A program made the translations under genes and the position numbers. A stretch of DNA of 64,000 nt from Alistipes sp. (GTDB taxonomy: Bacteria; Bacteroidota; Bacteroidia; Bacteroidales; Rikenellaceae): assembly GCA_017481925.1 (NCBI GenBank), contig JAFUOK010000009.1, positions 57,827 through 121,826 on the forward strand. The letters run 5' to 3'. The notes beneath the pieces are model-generated. The model ran no database searches and had not been told where the DNA came from. It saw only the letters and a list, made by a program, of their open reading frames with translations. Of the stretch, positions 60,712 to 64,000 are shown piece by piece. Position 1 is the first letter of the stretch. Each line of letters begins with the position of its first letter.

Positions 60712-61416
60712 ATGTCACTTATTTTATGTATTGAGACAGGCACCGACATCTGCTCGGTGGGCATTGCCCGCGATGGTGAGCTGGTTTCGTTGCGCGAGAG
60801 CGCCGAGGGTCGCGACCACGCCAAGCACGTGGGTGTGTTTGTCGATGAGTTGTTACGCGAGACGGGTGTTAGTCCCGACGAGTTGGATGCCGTGGCCGTA
60901 GGTATGGGCCCTGGCTCATATACGGGTCTGCGTATCGGCGTATCGTTTGCCAAGGGTTTGTGCTATGGTTTGCAGATTCCGCTGGTTGCCATTGGGTCGC
61001 TGGATGCATTGGCTGAGGTGGCCATCGAGGATAACGAGGCGGGTATTCTTGACGTTGAGGCGTGGGATGATGCCGTGTTGTGTCCTATGGTGGATGCTCG
61101 TCGTATGGAGGTATATACACGTCTTTATACGGTTGCAGGAGAGCCTTTGTCGGATGTTAATGCCGAGGTGGTCGATGAAACAACCTTTGCCGATGTTCGC
61201 CGCGACAAGCAACTCGTAATATTCGGTAATGGAGCAGCCAAGTGCTGCGAGGCTATGCCCGATGCTACATTTGTTGAGGTGGCACCGTCGGCACGTGGCC
61301 TGGCACGTCTGGCCGAGCGCCGTTTGCAGGCTGGACTGACTGAGGATATAGCCTATTTCGAGCCATTCTATCTGAAAGATTTTGTAGTAATACCATCAAA
61401 GAAAAAATTGTTGTAA
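60712..61416 (+). CDS. tsaB: tRNA threonylcarbamoyladenosine biosynthesis protein TsaB
   Basis: A 234-residue ASKHA-fold protein, the scaffold partner of TsaD in making the t6A modification at tRNA position 37. Marks are LILCIETGTDICSVGIA at the N terminus, GRDHAKHVGVFVDELL and AVGMGPGSYTGLRIGVSFAKG. The last base of its stop codon is the first base of the next start, so translation is coupled. Confidence 0.93.
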   Translation: MSLILCIETGTDICSVGIARDGELVSLRESAEGRDHAKHVGVFVDELLRETGVSPDELDAVAVGMGPGSYTGLRIGVSFAKGLCYGLQIPLVAIGSLDALAEVAIEDNEAGILDVEAWDDAVLCPMVDARRMEVYTRLYTVAGEPLSDVNAEVVDETTFADVRRDKQLVIFGNGAAKCCEAMPDATFVEVAPSARGLARLAERRLQAGLTEDIAYFEPFYLKDFVVIPSKKKLL

Positions 61417-61892
61417 TGAGATACGATAATTGTACTGTACGCCGTCAGGATCGCCTGCTTGAAGAGGAGCGAGCCCGCGAGATTCTGCAAGTGGGGGAGT
61501 ATGGATTCCTGGCGATGGCTTCAGTAGAGGGTGGCTATGGAGTGCCGATTAACTATGCCATAAGTGGTGATACTATTTATCTGCACTGCGCGCCCGAGGG
61601 ACGTAAGTTGCAGGCCGTAGCGAATGATAATCGTGTGACATTTTGTGTAGTCGGTGAAAAACGCCTTATCCCGGAGCAGTTCACTACGATGTATGAGTCG
61701 GTCGTGGCAAGTGGCTCAGCTCGCATCGTGGAGGATGTGGATGAGCGCCGTCAGGCTCTGCGCCTGATAGTCGAAAAATACGCTTCACAGCACGTGGAGG
61801 AGGGTTTGAAGGCCATTGAGCGCTCGCTGCATCGTACGGCCGTTGTAGCAATCAAGGTGCATACACTTACGGGTAAGAGCAAGCAACAGTAA
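61416..61892 (+). CDS. Nim-like flavin-binding split-barrel protein
   Basis: A 158-residue pyridoxamine-5'-phosphate oxidase-like protein. The pattern GEYGFLAMASVEGGYGVPIN and DTIYLHCAPEGRKLQAVAND places it near the NimA group of FMN proteins, some members of which reduce 5-nitroimidazoles. It is a core-genome gene in an operon with tsaB, so a housekeeping role is likely, and resistance should not be assumed. Confidence 0.8.
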   Translation: MRYDNCTVRRQDRLLEEERAREILQVGEYGFLAMASVEGGYGVPINYAISGDTIYLHCAPEGRKLQAVANDNRVTFCVVGEKRLIPEQFTTMYESVVASGSARIVEDVDERRQALRLIVEKYASQHVEEGLKAIERSLHRTAVVAIKVHTLTGKSKQQ

Positions 61893-61910
61893 TAGTTCAA
61901 AAGAGTTTGA

Positions 61911-61949
61911 TAAGTGGTACAATATGATCGATGTACCACTTATTTTTTT
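61911..61949 (+). terminator. Intrinsic terminator after the Nim-like gene
   Basis: AAGTGGTACA pairs with TGTACCACTT across a short loop, followed by T7. Confidence 0.92.
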
Positions 61950-62018
61950 GATTTTGAATGAATATTTGTGAAAAAAATATTATATTCGTAGTGTAAAACC
62001 TATAACCTTTAAATGATT

Positions 62019-62684
62019 ATGAAAAAGTATTTAGCAGAGATGATCGGAACTATGGTTCTGGTTTTGATGGGTTGCGGTACTGCCGTAAGTTTGAGTTGTG
62101 GCGTTGATACTGCATCGGTAGTAGGCACTGCCCTGGCATTTGGTTTGGCCGTTGTGGGTATGGCTTATACTATCGGCGGTATTTCGGGTTGCCATATCAA
62201 TCCCGCTATTACACTGGGTGTATGGCTCTCAAAGCGTATGAGTGGTAAGGATGCAGCTATGTATATGCTCTTCCAGGTAATCGGTGCTTTCATCGGCGCA
62301 GGTATCCTTATGGCGTTGGCTCCCGAGTCAGGTTTGGGTGCAAATGCTGTGCAGAGCGGTATATGTGTAGGTGGCGCTGTGGCTGCCGAGGTTGTGTTTA
62401 CCTTTATCTTTGTTCTTGTTGTATTGGGTACTACCGATGCTGAGAAGGGCGCAGGTAATCTTGCTGGCCTGGCAATCGGTCTTACGCTGGTATTGGTTCA
62501 CCTCGTATGTATCCACTACACCGGTACATCGGTAAATCCTGCACGTTCAATCGGCCCCGCTGTGTTGGCAGGTGGTCAGGCGTTGTCGGATCTGTGGATC
62601 TTCATCGTGGCTCCTTTCGTTGGCGCAGCTCTCTCGGCTGGCGTATGGAAGGTTCTCTCTTGCAAGTGCAACTGCGAGAAGTAA
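62019..62684 (+). CDS. aqpZ: Aquaporin (MIP family)
   Basis: A 221-residue six-helix channel. The two half-helix motifs are NPA in CHINPAITLG and SVNPARSIGP. The arginine right after the second NPA and the overall fit to AqpZ favour a water channel rather than a glycerol facilitator. The start MKKYLAEMIGTMVLV is chosen at 62019; ATG 62013 would add two residues. The C terminus is Cys-rich (CKCNCEK). A TATATTCG promoter-like box is at 61981-61988. Confidence 0.9.
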   Translation: MKKYLAEMIGTMVLVLMGCGTAVSLSCGVDTASVVGTALAFGLAVVGMAYTIGGISGCHINPAITLGVWLSKRMSGKDAAMYMLFQVIGAFIGAGILMALAPESGLGANAVQSGICVGGAVAAEVVFTFIFVLVVLGTTDAEKGAGNLAGLAIGLTLVLVHLVCIHYTGTSVNPARSIGPAVLAGGQALSDLWIFIVAPFVGAALSAGVWKVLSCKCNCEK

Positions 62685-62701
62685 TATTTTCATTGTAATT
62701 A

Positions 62702-62733
62702 TAAAGGTCGCCAACGAAAGGCGACCTTTTTTT
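62702..62733 (+). terminator. Intrinsic terminator after aqpZ
   Basis: AAAGGTCGCC pairs with GGCGACCTTT, followed by a T-run that touches the stop codon of the convergent nagA. Confidence 0.92.
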
Positions 62734-63883
62734 ATATCTCTACACGCTGACCCATTGACCATACGCCTTGTATGGTGAGCAACTGATCCATCATCACGAT
62801 GTCGGCGTCCTTGCCTACGGCGAGCGATCCCTTACGGTCATATATGTCCATTATGCGTGCCGGGGTCTCGGATGCCATCCGCACGGCATCGGCAAGAGGT
62901 ATGTTGGCCTCCAAGACCATTGTGCGGATAAGACGGTCCATCGTGGCAATACTGCCAGCCAGAGCCGAGCGGTCGGCGAGTTTGCATACGCCATCCTCGA
63001 TAATCACACGCTCGTCAAATACCGTGTCGGAGTCGCTGCCGGCGCACGCCATAGCATCAGTAACCAAACAGATGCGCTCTGTGCCCTTGATTTTGTGTAC
63101 AAGTTGCAGTATGGCAGGGGGTACGTGTATGCCGTCAGCAATCAGCTCCACGCTCATCCCGTCCATCAGATATATGCTCTCAATGGTGCCCTCATGTTTG
63201 AATTCGCGCTGTTTGTGTACGCCCGTCATAGCGTTGTAGAAGTGTGTGGCGTGGGTGTAGCCGGCATCATAGGCTTGTCGAATAGAGTTGTATTCGGCTG
63301 TGGTATGTGCTACGGCAACAACGGCACCGTGAGATGAGGCGTAACGCCCAAACTCCATGCCTCCCGCGAGCTCGGGCGCTGCATCCCAACGTTTGATGCA
63401 ATGCGTAGCGTTCAGTATCGCTTCGTATTGTTGCGGTATGGGATCGCAGATATATTGAGGCATCTGTCCGCCCGCCATCGAGGGGTTGAGATATGGTCCT
63501 TCGAGATGCAGTCCCATAATCGTGCTACCGGGTTCCTGCATCAGTCGCTCCGCAATCTCTATGGCTTGCCAATAGGTCTGCTCGGATGCTACCGCCAAGG
63601 TTGGGTAAATGGCTGTTGTGCCGTGTCGAAGATGTGTGGCAGCAGCCGTGCGGAAAGCCTCCTCGCTACACTCCAAGAAGTCGTGCCCTCCTCCGCCGTG
63701 GACGTGAATGTCGATGCCTCCGGGGATGATATAGTGCCCCTGCGCGTCGATTACATTGTTGTTTTGCGTGCTGATGCACTCTCGCGTAATGGCGGTGATG
63801 CGGCCATCGCAGAAAGATATAGTGCCGCAAGGAATCCATCCGTCGGGAGTGAGTATGTTGGCATTTGTGATGTGTATGAGCAT
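62732..63883 (-). CDS. nagA: N-acetylglucosamine-6-phosphate deacetylase
   Basis: A 383-residue amidohydrolase that deacetylates GlcNAc-6-phosphate for amino-sugar use or recycling. Metal motifs are GIDIHVHGGGGHDFLE, MGLHLEGPYLNPSMAGGQM, the histidines in VAVAHTTAEY and THATHFYNAMTG, and the catalytic Asp in CLVTDAMA. No nagB or transporter gene is in the window. It lies divergent from whatever follows at the right edge. Confidence 0.95.
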   Translation of the reverse strand: MLIHITNANILTPDGWIPCGTISFCDGRITAITRECISTQNNNVIDAQGHYIIPGGIDIHVHGGGGHDFLECSEEAFRTAAATHLRHGTTAIYPTLAVASEQTYWQAIEIAERLMQEPGSTIMGLHLEGPYLNPSMAGGQMPQYICDPIPQQYEAILNATHCIKRWDAAPELAGGMEFGRYASSHGAVVAVAHTTAEYNSIRQAYDAGYTHATHFYNAMTGVHKQREFKHEGTIESIYLMDGMSVELIADGIHVPPAILQLVHKIKGTERICLVTDAMACAGSDSDTVFDERVIIEDGVCKLADRSALAGSIATMDRLIRTMVLEANIPLADAVRMASETPARIMDIYDRKGSLAVGKDADIVMMDQLLTIQGVWSMGQRVEI

Positions 63884-63940
63884 ATTACGGTTTTTGGGTT
63901 GTTATGAGGATATAAAATTATATAATTTTTTTGAAAAATG

Positions 63941-63972
63941 TTTGCAAGAGTCAAAAAAACACCCTATATTTG
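63941..63972 (+). promoter_or_regulatory. Rightward promoter at the window edge
   Basis: TTTG (63941-63944), 20 bases of spacer, then TATATTTG (63965-63972): a full Bacteroidetes -33/-7 pair. Its gene lies beyond the window. Confidence 0.75.
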
Positions 63973-64000
63973 CACTCGCTTTAAGACACGAAGCATATAC

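Noticed and set aside
1-64000. Defence islands, integrases, transposases or CRISPR arrays
   Set aside because: Scanning all gaps and products showed no such genes, no direct-repeat arrays and no tRNA-associated attachment sites; the window reads as core chromosome.

Overview
This 64 kb window is a stretch of ordinary chromosome from an anaerobic member of the Bacteroidales. The family content (type III glutamine synthetase, pyruvate:ferredoxin oxidoreductase, methylmalonyl-CoA mutase, fimbrillin-type lipoprotein, M64 peptidase, FtsK followed by a LolA-like chaperone) fits a gut Bacteroidales; a Rikenellaceae/Alistipes-like host is my guess, not shown by the sequence. Many intergenic regions carry TAnnTTTG, the -7 box of Bacteroidetes promoters, and Shine-Dalgarno sequences are mostly absent. 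I see no tRNA, rRNA, CRISPR array, insertion sequence or prophage.

Layout. 1-7833: divergent argR and an arginine operon (N-acylglutamate synthase-like GNAT, argG, argC, argD, argB, argE, argH) with palindromic operator-like sites between them. 7836-13002 (minus): ackA, ptb, buk, aroQ and a polysaccharide flippase. 13288-15305 (minus): a secreted M64 peptidase and an orphan response regulator. 15432-21114: a DUF349 protein, pyrG and yidC. 21420-22393: a 40-residue small protein and a fimbrillin-like lipoprotein. 22526-26526 (minus): mutA-mutB. 27026-29194: glnN. 29233-33600 (minus): two M16 peptidases and an M14 peptidase. 33868-37389: nifJ. 37533-37679: a very small membrane protein. 37898-41221: a transglutaminase-like lipoprotein converging on cutC. 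41310-43739: rsmA, then trpB2 behind a trp attenuator. 43797-55108: a metal-dependent hydrolase, plsC, topoisomerase IV (parE, parC), aroK, murI, ftsK and a lolA-like gene. 55105-63883: uvrB, dnaG, smpB, a Cof-type phosphatase, tsaB, a Nim-like flavoprotein, an aquaporin and nagA.

Metabolically, NifJ makes acetyl-CoA from pyruvate, AckA/Ptb/Buk can turn acyl-CoA into ATP and short-chain acids, and MutAB serves the succinate-propionate route. GlnN assimilates ammonium. The arginine operon lacks a transcarbamylase and argJ.

The two strongest observations are these. (1) The CTP synthase (17518-19164) has lost its glutaminase nucleophile (Cys to Gly at 386), its catalytic His (to Asn at 512) and a conserved Phe (to Ser at 360), while the synthetase half is intact. 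It looks like an ammonia-only enzyme. (2) A complete trp attenuator (42159-42321) precedes trpB2, with a 16-residue leader peptide containing three consecutive Trp codons and mutually exclusive antiterminator and terminator stems. Further leads are a structured ackA leader, candidate leaderless mRNAs for uvrB, dnaG and rsmA, an operon-internal palindromic repeat, and two unannotated small genes.
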